A stretch of 64,000 bases of DNA from Hymenobacter cyanobacteriorum (GTDB lineage Bacteria; Bacteroidota; Bacteroidia; Cytophagales; Hymenobacteraceae). Every line of letters begins with the position of its first letter. The first letter of the stretch is position 1. The position numbers and the translations under genes were made by a program. Location: the NCBI RefSeq assembly GCF_022631375.1, contig NZ_JALBGC010000002.1:62001-126000 (forward strand). Reading direction: 5' to 3'. The notes beneath the pieces are model-generated. The model was not told where the DNA came from, made no database searches, and worked only from the letters and a program-made list of their open reading frames with translations. Positions 23,540-31,582 of this stretch are shown piece after piece.

Positions 23540-24228
23540 TGCCCATGCGTGCCCGGCTCGATGCGGCCCTGCTCACCCGCCCGCCCCGCCTGCTGCACGC
23601 CCTGCTGCCCGGCTGCGAGTGGACCGGCCCCGCCGCCACGCCCGCCGGCCAGCCCGTGGTGTACCTCACCTTCGATGACGGTCCCGTGCCCGACGAAACG
23701 CCCTGGGTGCTGGCGCAGCTAGCCGAATTTCAGGCCAAGGCCACCTTCTTCTGCGTGGGCGAAAACCTGGCCCGCTACCCCGAAATTGCCCGCGCCGCCC
23801 TGGCCGCCGGCCACCGCCTCGGCAACCATACGCACCGGCACCGCAGTGCCTGGGCCACGCCCCGCGCCACTTATCTGGAAGATGCGGCCGAATGCCAGAC
23901 GCATGTTCAGGAACTGTTGAAGACCACGCCGGAGCCTGCTTCCCGCGCTTTGCTTCCCCTGTTCCGCCCGCCCTACGGCCGCCTTACGTGGCCGCTGCTA
24001 CCAGCACTGCAAACGGATTTCCGGGTGGTGATGTGGTCGGTGCTCACGCGCGACTACGACCCCGCCCTGCGTCCCGAAGACTGCCTGCGCTTTGCGCTGG
24101 AAGCCGTGCGGGCCGGCGACGTGGTGGTGTTTCACGACAGCCGCAAGGCCGGCCCGCGGCTGCGCTACGTGCTGCCGCGCCTGCTGGCGCACCTGGCGGC
24201 GCAGGGCTTTGCCTTCGCCACGCTATGA
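23539..24228 (+). CDS. polysaccharide deacetylase (NodB/CE4 family)
   Basis: A 229-residue carbohydrate esterase family 4 protein that removes acetyl groups from amino sugars in glycans such as peptidoglycan or exopolysaccharide. Motifs in order: YLTFDDGP near residue 40-47, with the catalytic base and metal Asp; NHTHRHRSAW near 96, with metal histidines; RPPYGR near 142; WSVLTRDYDP near 165; and VVVFHDS near 196. No signal peptide is visible, unlike many CE4 enzymes. Start ATG 23539 overlaps the previous stop, with an alternative at 23545; the stop overlaps the next GT2 start. Confidence 0.9.
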   Translation: MPMRARLDAALLTRPPRLLHALLPGCEWTGPAATPAGQPVVYLTFDDGPVPDETPWVLAQLAEFQAKATFFCVGENLARYPEIARAALAAGHRLGNHTHRHRSAWATPRATYLEDAAECQTHVQELLKTTPEPASRALLPLFRPPYGRLTWPLLPALQTDFRVVMWSVLTRDYDPALRPEDCLRFALEAVRAGDVVVFHDSRKAGPRLRYVLPRLLAHLAAQGFAFATL

Positions 24229-25340
24229 GCTGGCTGCTGAATATTTTGTTGGGGTATCTGGCGCTGTGGCTGCTGGGCATGGCATTCACGGCCTGGCGCT
24301 TCGCGGCTAGGCGCGGGGCTGCCGCGCCCGGCTCGTTGCCCGCACCGCTTCCCTGCGTAAGCATCCTTATCGCGGCCCGCGACGAAGCTGCTGCGCTGCC
24401 GCGCTGCCTGGCCAGCCTGCGCGCCCTCGATTATCCCGCCGAATTGCTGGAAATTCTGGTGGGCGACGACGGCAGCACCGATGGCACTGCTGCTGCTGCT
24501 GAAGCCGCGATGCAGGGTTTTGCGGGCTATTTTCGGGTTATTCCCATTCTCGATACGTTGGGGCAGGCGCGGGGCAAGGCCAACGTACTGGCCCACCTCA
24601 CGCGGTGCGCAACCACCGATTATTTCTTTATCACCGATGCCGACATCAGCCTGCCAACTTCCTGGATAACAGGTTTGTTGGCGCACGCCGGGCCGGGCGT
24701 GGGCACGGTCACGGGCATTACGGCGGTGCGCGGGCCGCGGCTGTTTCATCAGTTGCAGGGCCTCGACTGGCTTTTATCGCTCAGCCTGGTGCAGGTGGTG
24801 AGCGACCTGGGCCGACCCGTGACGGCCATGGGCAACAACATGCTCGTAACCCGCGCCGCCTACAAAGCCACGGGAGGATACGAAGCGCTGACCTTTTCCG
24901 TGACCGAGGATTTTGCCCTGTTTCAGGCCGTGCTGGCGGCGGGGTTTGGCTTCCGGCAAGTATTTCAGGCTGAAATTCGGGCCGACTCGCTGCCCATGCC
25001 CAGCTGGGCAGCGCTGCTGCGGCAGCGGCAGCGCTGGCTGCGCGGGGTGGCCGGGCTACCGCTACGCCTGCGGCTGGAGCTGCTGTTTTTTAGTGGTTTC
25101 TGGCCGGCGCTGGCGGGCGTGGCCTGGGCGGGCGGCGCGGGGCTGGCGCTGGGTGTGTGGGCCGCAAAAATGCTGGTGCAGGGCCTGCTGGCCCATTTCG
25201 CGCACCGCCGGGCCGGGCTGCGGCTGCGCTGGGCCCTGCTGCCGCTGTTCGAGGGCTACACGCTGGCGCTCACGGCAGCTATCGGCTTTTTTCAGCTATT
25301 CGGCGGGGCGGTGGTGTGGAAGGGGCGGCGCTACGAATAA
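24225..25340 (+). CDS. family 2 glycosyltransferase, membrane-bound
   Basis: A 371-residue processive-type GT2. N-terminal membrane helix about 3-25; the catalytic domain has SILIAARDEAAALP near 46, GDDGSTDGT near 80, FITDADISLP near 138, a TEDF acceptor motif near 226 and RQRQRWLRG near 262; three C-terminal membrane helices follow. It overlaps the polysaccharide deacetylase gene by 4 bases. A GT2/CE4 pair suggests synthesis and partial deacetylation of an amino-sugar polymer, as in poly-N-acetylglucosamine systems; this is an inference. Confidence 0.87.
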   Translation: MSWLLNILLGYLALWLLGMAFTAWRFAARRGAAAPGSLPAPLPCVSILIAARDEAAALPRCLASLRALDYPAELLEILVGDDGSTDGTAAAAEAAMQGFAGYFRVIPILDTLGQARGKANVLAHLTRCATTDYFFITDADISLPTSWITGLLAHAGPGVGTVTGITAVRGPRLFHQLQGLDWLLSLSLVQVVSDLGRPVTAMGNNMLVTRAAYKATGGYEALTFSVTEDFALFQAVLAAGFGFRQVFQAEIRADSLPMPSWAALLRQRQRWLRGVAGLPLRLRLELLFFSGFWPALAGVAWAGGAGLALGVWAAKMLVQGLLAHFAHRRAGLRLRWALLPLFEGYTLALTAAIGFFQLFGGAVVWKGRRYE

Positions 25341-25481
25341 CCGGCGTTGGTGCGGCTACTCGGCTATGTAAGTAGCCGAAAAACCCCTTCCGCAAAAGCT
25401 GCCGGCACTACTACAAGCGAGGCGGGGCTTTTCCGAAAGGGGTGGGGTTGAGAACCAGCAAAACTGCCGGCCTAATCCGGG

Positions 25482-25922
25482 CTACTTCTTTTTAATGTCG
25501 CCGCGGATTTCGCCGTTGGCATAAGTATTCGAGTGGATGTTAACATACATCCCGTTATTAAGCAGTTGGGTAGCCTGGTCGGCGGTGAGCGTAACCGTGC
25601 CCGTGATGGGCGAGGTGACACTGGCAAACGGAATGGCTACCGCCCCGGAAACCCCGGGCGCGCCGGTGTGAATGTGGGCGCTGGTAGCCGTCATGCCCTG
25701 AAAGGTGACGGTGTAGGCGAGTTGCTTGTTGTTGCTGTCGTAGGTGCCGGTGAAGGTGCCCGTAGCTGCCGAATTGTTGGCTGGTACCTGCTGCGCGCCG
25801 TTCACGGTGGCCGTAAGGTTGGTAACGGTGGCGGTAGCAGTGGGGGTACTGTCGTCTTTGCTGCACGAACCCAGAACGGTAGTGAACGAAAGCAGGGCCA
25901 GGAATGCGTAGGACTTGTTCAT
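25482..25922 (-). CDS. CHRD domain lipoprotein
   Basis: A 146-residue lipoprotein. The signal peptide ends in the lipobox LGSC (Cys near 20), followed by a SKDDS-like linker. The CHRD domain spans about residues 33-145, with ATVNGAQQVP, AHIHTGAPG (conserved His pair) and YVNIHSNTYANGEIRGDI. CHRD domains occur in chordin and in many bacterial secreted proteins, and are suggested to bind ligands or metals through these histidines; the function in Bacteroidota is unknown. It is divergent from the TonB receptor. Confidence 0.88.
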   Translation of the reverse strand: MNKSYAFLALLSFTTVLGSCSKDDSTPTATATVTNLTATVNGAQQVPANNSAATGTFTGTYDSNNKQLAYTVTFQGMTATSAHIHTGAPGVSGAVAIPFASVTSPITGTVTLTADQATQLLNNGMYVNIHSNTYANGEIRGDIKKK

Positions 25923-26247
25923 GAAAAATGGAATAAAAAAAGATTGATTGTGGGGCTGTAAACTGATTGTAGAGAAAAAAGTTGACAGGAGAATTTAAAT
26001 TTTTTATTCCAAAATTGGGATAAATATTTAGGGTATTTTTCTATAATCGTTAATAATCAGCACGATTATTTAAATAGCGTTGGGGCAAAAATTTCCAATA
26101 AAAGGAAAAAATTATATCAATGCTAATAAAATTAACACATTCAGAACTTGTATTATACCTGTAGTCAGAAATCTGGTTTTTTTAGCGAAACCTTTTTTAC
26201 AGCTTTTACTTAAGCCTGTCTCAAATCATTCCACCCTTGTTTCTTCT
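25923..26247. other. AT-rich intergenic region between CHRD lipoprotein and TonB receptor
   Basis: About 325 bases of strikingly AT-rich DNA (for example around 25990-26140) between divergent genes. An open frame in phase with the TonB receptor runs through the second half, but its composition is not coding-like. No perfect TAnnTTTG box was found. It probably holds both promoters and possible regulatory sites. Confidence 0.5.
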
Positions 26248-29112
26248 ATGCGGTATTTTACTTGGTATTTCCCCTTTTTTGTGACTGCTCTGGGCGGTGC
26301 TCTGCTGCCAGGGAGGGCCAGTGCCCAAACCACCGAAACCACTGCGGCACCCGCCGGGACCGCGGCCCCCGTGACGCTGACCGGCCAGATAACCTCGGCC
26401 AATAGCGGCGGGCCAGGCGTGGCGCAGGTTGGTGCCATCGCCACGGTTTACTACCTGCCCACGGGCACGCGCCGCACCGCCACCACGGATGCCAACGGCC
26501 GGTTCGTGTTTACCGGGCTGGTGGCGGGCGGCCCCTACATTGTGCAGGTGCAGCAGCCGGGTTTCCGGCCCCAGAACATCACCAACGTATACCTGAAGGC
26601 CGACGAGCCTACCGACCTGGCGCTGGTGCTAAACCAGGCCACGGTAGAAGTAGGTACGCGCCGCGACGACCGCACGGCCCTCGAATCGGCGGTACCGGTA
26701 GACGTAGTGGACGTGGCCACGCTACTGCCGCGCGCGCCCCAAACCGACCTTACGCAGCTGCTGCAATACACGGTGCCGGCCTTCAACTCGACGCGGCAGA
26801 GCGGCGCAGGCGGCTCCGACCATGTGGACCCGGCCAGCTTGCGCGGCCTGGGCACCGACCAGCTGCTGGTGCTTGTGAACGGCAAGCGCCGCCACACCAC
26901 GGCTCTGGTGAACCTGCTGAGCAACATCGGTCTGGGCAGCGTGGGCACCGATTTGAACACGCTCTCGAGCCTGGGCGTGGAGCGGGTGGAAGTGCTGCGC
27001 GACGGCGCGGCGGCCCAGTACGGCTCCGATGCTATTGCGGGCGTGATGAACATTCGCCTGAAAAGCGACAACCGCGCCGGCAGCGTGCTGCTGAACACGG
27101 GCCTGACCAGCGAGGGCGACGGCCTGGCCACCCTGCTGGGCGTGAACAAAGGCTTCCGGCTGGGCCAGAAGGGCTTCCTGAACCTGACGGCCGACGCCGA
27201 CTACCGCGGCCGCACCACCCGCGGCTACGCCCGCAACCCGCTCGTGACGCCGGTATTCGTGGCCAACGACCCCGCCCGCGAGCAGGCCGCCCTGACGGCC
27301 GCCGGCCGCACCTACGCCGACTACGAGCAGCACAACGGCGACGCCCGCGTGCGCAACGTGCGCGGCCTGCTGAATGCCCGCGTGGAGGCGACGGACGCGC
27401 TGGCGTTCTACGCTTTCGGCAGCTACGCTTTCCGGCGGGGCCAGGCCTCGACCGCGTGGGTGCTGCCCGCCCGGCAGGCGGCCGACATCGTCGACAACCT
27501 GTTTCCGTACGGCTACCAGCCCGAGGTCAACACGCGCATCAACGACGGCGCGGCCACGGTGGGCGCGGTGCTGGGCCGCAGCGGCCCCAACCACTGGACG
27601 CTGGACTTGAGCAACACCACCGGCTACAACCGGATGACCTACGACCTGAACAACACCGTGAATTCCTCGCTGGGGGCGTCGTCGCCCACGGTGTTTGATA
27701 ATGCGGGCGGGTTCTCGTTTTTGCAGAATGTGAGCAACGCCACCGTCAACCGCTTCTTCGATAAAGTGCTGGCGGGTACCAACGTGGCCTTCGGCGGCGA
27801 GTTCCGGGCCGACCGCTACCAGATTATGCGCGGCGACGAGCGGGCCGAGGGCGAGTATGACGAGGGCAAGCCGGGCGCGCAGCAGGGCGCGCAGGGCTTC
27901 AGCGGCTTCGGGGCCGCCTCGGCCGTGGTGGGCAGCCGCACCAACGTGGGCGCTTTTCTCGACGTGGAAGCCGACGTGACCAAGCGCTGGAGCGTGAGCG
28001 GTGCGCTGCGCTATGAGAACTACTCCACCTTCGGCTCGGCCTTTATATACAAGGCCACGACCCGCGTGCAGGCCACCAAGTTTCTGGCCCTGCGCGGGGC
28101 TTTCAACACGGGCTTCCGGGCGCCGTCGCTGCAGCAGGTGCTCTATCGCCAGATTACCCAGACGCCGGGCGCGAGCGGGGTGGTATACTCCGGCATTTTC
28201 AACAACCAGGACGAGCTGACCAAGGCGGCCCAGGTGCCCGCCCTCACGCCCGAAACCTCGCGCAGCTACAGCGCCGGCCTCGTGCTGACGCCCGCGCCGG
28301 CTTTCTCGCTCACCGTCGACGGCTATTTGATTGACATCGATAACCGCATCACGCTCTCGGGCCTGCTGCGGCCGGGTTCGGGCATCAGCCCGGCGTTTGC
28401 CCAAACGCTGGCCAACAACCGCGTGAGCCAGGCCCGCTTCTTCACCAATGACCTCGACACCCGCACCACCGGCCTCGACGTGGTGGCCAGCTACCGCCAC
28501 GCGCTGGGCCGCGGCCAGTTCACGGCCAGCGCTGCTGCCAACCTCACCCGCACCATTACGCGGCGCCAGAACGTGCCCACCATCTTCCGCAACCTGCAGG
28601 AAGACGACAACCCCACCACCAACTACATCGACCCGCGCCAGCTGTCGCTCATCGAAACCGGCATTCCGGCCAGCAAAATCCTGCTCAATCTGAACTACAC
28701 GCAGGGCAAGCTGGGCGTGGGGCTGCGCAACACCTACTTTGGCGAGGTGAGCTACTACGACGCGGCCCCCGACCCCACGGTGTACGATTTCGGCGGCTAC
28801 CTGCTGGTGTTCAAGCCGCGCGTGGTGACGGATTTGCTCGTCAGCTTCCAAGCCACCAAGGCCCTGGGCCTGACGCTGGGTGCCCAGAACCTGCTCAACG
28901 TGAAGCCCAACACCCTCGACGAAGCCGCCACCAACGGCCAGGCCCCGGGCGGCTTTGCCAGCCGGGCGCTGTTTGAGCAATACTTCCAGAACCGCTTCGG
29001 CTACGCCTCGCCCTTTCCCTCGAACCGCGACGTGTACCCGTACGCGCCGGTGCAAATGGGCTACAATGGGGCGTTTCTGTACCTGAAGGCCGTGTACAAT
29101 TTTGGCGTGTAG
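26248..29112 (+). CDS. TonB-dependent outer membrane receptor
   Basis: A 954-residue receptor for active uptake across the outer membrane. Signal peptide about 1-27. A carboxypeptidase-regulatory-like domain (about 40-125) contains TATTDANGRFVFTGL. The plug domain (about 140-255) contains LRGLGTDQLLVLVNGKRRH and the RVEVLRDGAAAQYGSDAIAGVMNI signature. A large beta-barrel ends in the aromatic KAVYNFGV. No SusD gene follows; instead a haem-binding-motif lipoprotein starts 11 bases downstream. The substrate is not predictable. The ATG at 26248 starts the signal peptide. Confidence 0.9.
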   Translation: MRYFTWYFPFFVTALGGALLPGRASAQTTETTAAPAGTAAPVTLTGQITSANSGGPGVAQVGAIATVYYLPTGTRRTATTDANGRFVFTGLVAGGPYIVQVQQPGFRPQNITNVYLKADEPTDLALVLNQATVEVGTRRDDRTALESAVPVDVVDVATLLPRAPQTDLTQLLQYTVPAFNSTRQSGAGGSDHVDPASLRGLGTDQLLVLVNGKRRHTTALVNLLSNIGLGSVGTDLNTLSSLGVERVEVLRDGAAAQYGSDAIAGVMNIRLKSDNRAGSVLLNTGLTSEGDGLATLLGVNKGFRLGQKGFLNLTADADYRGRTTRGYARNPLVTPVFVANDPAREQAALTAAGRTYADYEQHNGDARVRNVRGLLNARVEATDALAFYAFGSYAFRRGQASTAWVLPARQAADIVDNLFPYGYQPEVNTRINDGAATVGAVLGRSGPNHWTLDLSNTTGYNRMTYDLNNTVNSSLGASSPTVFDNAGGFSFLQNVSNATVNRFFDKVLAGTNVAFGGEFRADRYQIMRGDERAEGEYDEGKPGAQQGAQGFSGFGAASAVVGSRTNVGAFLDVEADVTKRWSVSGALRYENYSTFGSAFIYKATTRVQATKFLALRGAFNTGFRAPSLQQVLYRQITQTPGASGVVYSGIFNNQDELTKAAQVPALTPETSRSYSAGLVLTPAPAFSLTVDGYLIDIDNRITLSGLLRPGSGISPAFAQTLANNRVSQARFFTNDLDTRTTGLDVVASYRHALGRGQFTASAAANLTRTITRRQNVPTIFRNLQEDDNPTTNYIDPRQLSLIETGIPASKILLNLNYTQGKLGVGLRNTYFGEVSYYDAAPDPTVYDFGGYLLVFKPRVVTDLLVSFQATKALGLTLGAQNLLNVKPNTLDEAATNGQAPGGFASRALFEQYFQNRFGYASPFPSNRDVYPYAPVQMGYNGAFLYLKAVYNFGV

Positions 29113-29123
29113 CCGGCCAGCTC

Positions 29124-29516
29124 ATGGGTAAAATCTTCCGAAAAAACGCCCGCTGTGCGGCAGGAGTGGGGCTTCTGGCGGCCGGGCTGGCCGGCCTGGG
29201 ATGCAGCAAAAAAGCGGCCCCCGCCCCGGCCAACCCCTGCAACGACCCCACGCCCAGCACCTACGCGGCCGTGGTTGCGCCCATCGTGGCCAAAAACTGC
29301 CTCGACTGCCACGGCAGCAGCGTGTACCAAACCCTGGGCGGCGGCAACGATTACAGCACCTACCAAAGCTTCACGCGCTTATCGGCCGCTTACCTGATGA
29401 GCAGCGTGCGCCACGACCCCGGCGCCGATGCCATGCCCAAGGGCCGCGCCAAGCTCTCGGACTGCGACATTGCCCGCCTGCAGGCCTGGGTAGATGCCGG
29501 CCGGCCCAACAACTAA
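29124..29516 (+). CDS. cytochrome c-like lipoprotein
   Basis: A 130-residue protein with a lipoprotein signal (LAGLGC, Cys near 27) and one haem-attachment motif NCLDCHGS near residue 59. The rest (TYQSFTRLSAAYLMSSVRHDPGADAMPKG and DIARLQAWVDAGRPNN) matches the short planctomycete/Bacteroidota cytochrome-like domain that precedes many membrane proteins, with AMPKG supplying a possible methionine ligand. It follows the TonB receptor by 11 bases and is likely in its operon, and is closed by a strong terminator. Confidence 0.8.
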   Translation: MGKIFRKNARCAAGVGLLAAGLAGLGCSKKAAPAPANPCNDPTPSTYAAVVAPIVAKNCLDCHGSSVYQTLGGGNDYSTYQSFTRLSAAYLMSSVRHDPGADAMPKGRAKLSDCDIARLQAWVDAGRPNN

Positions 29517-29532
29517 CCCCCGCGCCCCCACC

Positions 29533-29585
29533 GAAAGCGCCGCCAAATGCCGGATACGTCCGACCTTTGGCGGCGCTTTCTTTTG
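29533..29585 (+). terminator. strong Rho-independent terminator after the TonB receptor operon
   Basis: A 15-base perfect stem (29533-29547 with 29566-29580, GAAAGCGCCGCCAAA and its complement) followed by TTTT. Confidence 0.88.
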
Positions 29586-29599
29586 CGCCCGACCCCGCC

Positions 29600-30367
29600 A
29601 TGCATATTACCGACTCGCACGCCCACCTTTATTCCGAACAGTTCCGGCCCGACCGCCTCGAAGCCCTGCGCCGCGCCCAGGAAGCCGGCGTGCGCACCAT
29701 CGTGATGCCCAACATCGACCACAGCAGCATCGACGCCATGCTGGAACTCGAAGCCGAAGCCCCCGAAACCTGCTTCGCCATGATGGGCCTGCACCCGTGT
29801 TCGGTCACGCGCGGCTTCGAGCAGCAGCTGTACGAAGTCGAAACCTGGCTCGACCGCCGGCCCTTTGCCGCCGTGGGCGAGGCCGGCCTCGATTTGCACT
29901 GGGATAAAACCCTGCTAGCCGAGCAGCAAGAGGCCCTCACAATCCAGCTTAACCTGGCCAAGAAGCACAACCTGCCCATTGTGCTGCACACCCGCGAGGC
30001 CTTCGCCGAAACCCTGGCCCTGGTCGAAGCTGCCCAGGATGGTACGCTGCGCGGCGTGTTTCACTGCTTTTCGGGCACGCCCGAAGAGGCCGCACAGGTC
30101 ATCAAGCTGGGCTTTATGCTGGGCATTGGCGGCGTGGCTACGTTCAAAAATGGCGGAGCCGACCAGGTGCTGCCCGACATCGGGCTGGAGCACTTGCTGC
30201 TCGAAACCGACTGCCCCTACCTCGCGCCCGTGCCGCACCGCGGCAAGCGCAACGAGCCCGCCTACCTGCCGCTGGTGCTGCGCCGCGTGGCCGCGCTGCT
30301 GGGCCGGCCCGAAGCCGAAGTGGCTGAAGCCACCACCCGCAACGCGGCGGCGCTGTTCAATTTATAA
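29600..30367 (+). CDS. TatD family metal-dependent hydrolase
   Basis: A 255-residue TIM-barrel hydrolase of the TatD family, which includes deoxyribonucleases with 3'-5' activity. Metal ligands appear as H7 and H9 (DSHAHLY), the glutamate in AVGEAGLD near 95, His in IVLHTREA near 130, His in FHCFSG near 155 and Asp in LLETDCPYLAP near 205. The ATG at 29600 lies 15 bases after the preceding terminator. It ends before another strong hairpin. Confidence 0.92.
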   Translation: MHITDSHAHLYSEQFRPDRLEALRRAQEAGVRTIVMPNIDHSSIDAMLELEAEAPETCFAMMGLHPCSVTRGFEQQLYEVETWLDRRPFAAVGEAGLDLHWDKTLLAEQQEALTIQLNLAKKHNLPIVLHTREAFAETLALVEAAQDGTLRGVFHCFSGTPEEAAQVIKLGFMLGIGGVATFKNGGADQVLPDIGLEHLLLETDCPYLAPVPHRGKRNEPAYLPLVLRRVAALLGRPEAEVAEATTRNAAALFNL

Positions 30368-30382
30368 GTCGGCGAAACAATA

Positions 30383-30440
30383 AACAGCCCGGCCGGGCCG
30401 CCTCCGTTTATCGAAGGCGACCCGGCCGGGCTGTTCTTTG
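30383..30440 (+). terminator. Rho-independent terminator after TatD
   Basis: A 15-base perfect stem (30383-30397 with 30421-30435, AACAGCCCGGCCGGG and its complement) with a 23-base loop and a CTTTG tail. Confidence 0.82.
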
Positions 30441-30497
30441 CCGCATCGTGGGGCGCAGCAACGCGGTAGTGCCCGCTTTAATTTGAAAGATAAGGAG

Positions 30498-30746
30498 TTA
30501 ATTCAACCACACGTCGGCCACGGACTCGAAACGATGGACGGCGAAAGCGCCGTAGGGCCGCTCGGCATAAAAGCCCAGCACGTGCACCTGCGGCTGGCCG
30601 GTGCGCACGTGCGGCAGCACGCGCACCGGGTACACGCGGCCTGCTTCGGGCCAGTCGCCAATGTAGTCGGCCGGACGTTGCGCGTCGTTCACGCAACGGG
30701 CAAATTGCTGCAACGGCAGCGGCGTAGGGAGCTTGACGTTTGACAT
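30498..30746 (-). CDS. small hypothetical protein
   Basis: An 82-residue soluble protein (start MSNVKLPTPLPLQQFARCV) of unrecognised family, with strand-like segments such as YPVRVLPHVRTGQPQVHVLGFYAE, which could form a small beta-rich fold. A perfect -7 box TATCTTTG on the minus strand (30750-30757) ends three bases before the ATG, so it should be leaderless; this promoter is the best evidence that it is expressed. Confidence 0.65.
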   Translation of the reverse strand: MSNVKLPTPLPLQQFARCVNDAQRPADYIGDWPEAGRVYPVRVLPHVRTGQPQVHVLGFYAERPYGAFAVHRFESVADVWLN

Positions 30747-30749
30747 ACC

Positions 30750-30757
30750 CAAAGATA
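30750..30757 (-). promoter_or_regulatory. -7 promoter element, leaderless arrangement
   Basis: TATCTTTG on the minus strand, three bases before the ATG at 30746. The site is part of a larger palindrome CAAAGATACTTTG (30750-30762), so a weaker box also faces the other way. Confidence 0.6.
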
Positions 30758-30917
30758 CTTTGTGAGTGGTAAAACTAAAAATTTTGGTAGAAATATTTTT
30801 TAGGCATTTACAAAGAATAGTGGCGTAATACGACCCGAAGCGCGGGAATATTCCGTGAATATAGCTGACGTACGCAAAGGCAGTGCCGGCGGATTGAGCA
30901 AGCCGCAGAGAAACAAT

Positions 30918-30932
30918 TAACTAAATTAGTTA
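30918..30932. promoter_or_regulatory. palindromic operator candidate upstream of umuD
   Basis: TAACTAAATTAGTTA is a perfect 7-1-7 inverted repeat in an AT-rich stretch 45 bases before the umuD start. Its place and symmetry suit a dimeric repressor, plausibly the LexA-like SOS regulator of this lineage. That identity is inferred. Confidence 0.55.
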
Positions 30933-30977
30933 GTAAATAGCAGCCCGCTTTCTGCTGATAGACGCGCGGCCTGTCCA

Positions 30978-31436
30978 ATGCTTGCATCCCTTCATGATTT
31001 TATTTCGGCGTCCTGCCTGCCCACTCGCGAGGTGCCGCTGTTTGGTTGCCTCATCCCGGCGGGCTTCCCTTCGCCGGCCGACGACCACCTCGACCCGGCA
31101 TTCGACCTCACGCGCTTTCTGTTTCGCAACCCGGCCTCCACGTTTCTGGCCCGCGTCAGCGGCGATTCGATGACTGGGGCGGGCATCCACCCCGGCGATT
31201 TGGTGGCCGTGGACCGGGCGCTGCAACCCGGGCATGGCAGCATCGTGGTGGCCGTGGTGGAGGGCGAGCACACCATCAAGCGCCTGCAGCTGCGGGCCGG
31301 CCAGCCCTGGCTGGTGGCCGAAAATAGCCGCTACCCGCCGTTGCCGGTGAGTGCCGAAGCCGGGCTGCTGGTGTGGGGCGTCGTTACGCATGTGATTCAT
31401 TCGCTGGGTGGTACGCCGGTATTTGGCATGAAGTGA
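30978..31436 (+). CDS. umuD: UmuD-like S24 family self-cleaving peptidase
   Basis: A 152-residue LexA/UmuD-type protein. The self-cleavage site is A28-G29 (LIPAGFPSP), the nucleophile is S64 (SGDSMTGAGI) and the general base is K101 (HTIKRL), all in standard order and spacing. RecA filaments would stimulate cleavage, producing the accessory subunit of translesion DNA polymerase V. It lacks a DNA-binding domain, which separates it from LexA. The umuC gene follows 146 bases downstream, an unusually wide gap. Confidence 0.92.
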   Translation: MLASLHDFISASCLPTREVPLFGCLIPAGFPSPADDHLDPAFDLTRFLFRNPASTFLARVSGDSMTGAGIHPGDLVAVDRALQPGHGSIVVAVVEGEHTIKRLQLRAGQPWLVAENSRYPPLPVSAEAGLLVWGVVTHVIHSLGGTPVFGMK

Positions 31437-31582
31437 GCTATTTGCTGAACCGGCCATTCAGCCCGATTTCGCTAACCTACATGCGCGCCTAAAGATGCTG
31501 GTTGGCCGCCGGCGGTTGCCGCCACAATCGATGAACTTCCGCCGGGCCTCGACCAGCCCGAACTTTCTGCTCCCTTGTTCCG

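Noticed and set aside
25341..25440. Short hairpin near 25350-25375 (CGGCTA/TAGCCG) as a terminator after the GT2 gene
   Set aside because: The stem is only six bases and is followed by As, not Ts, on the plus strand.
26722..29055. A 777-codon open frame on the minus strand across the TonB receptor gene
   Set aside because: High G+C makes long antisense frames common. Its translation is rich in Gly/Arg/His/Val with no domain, while the plus strand encodes a complete receptor.
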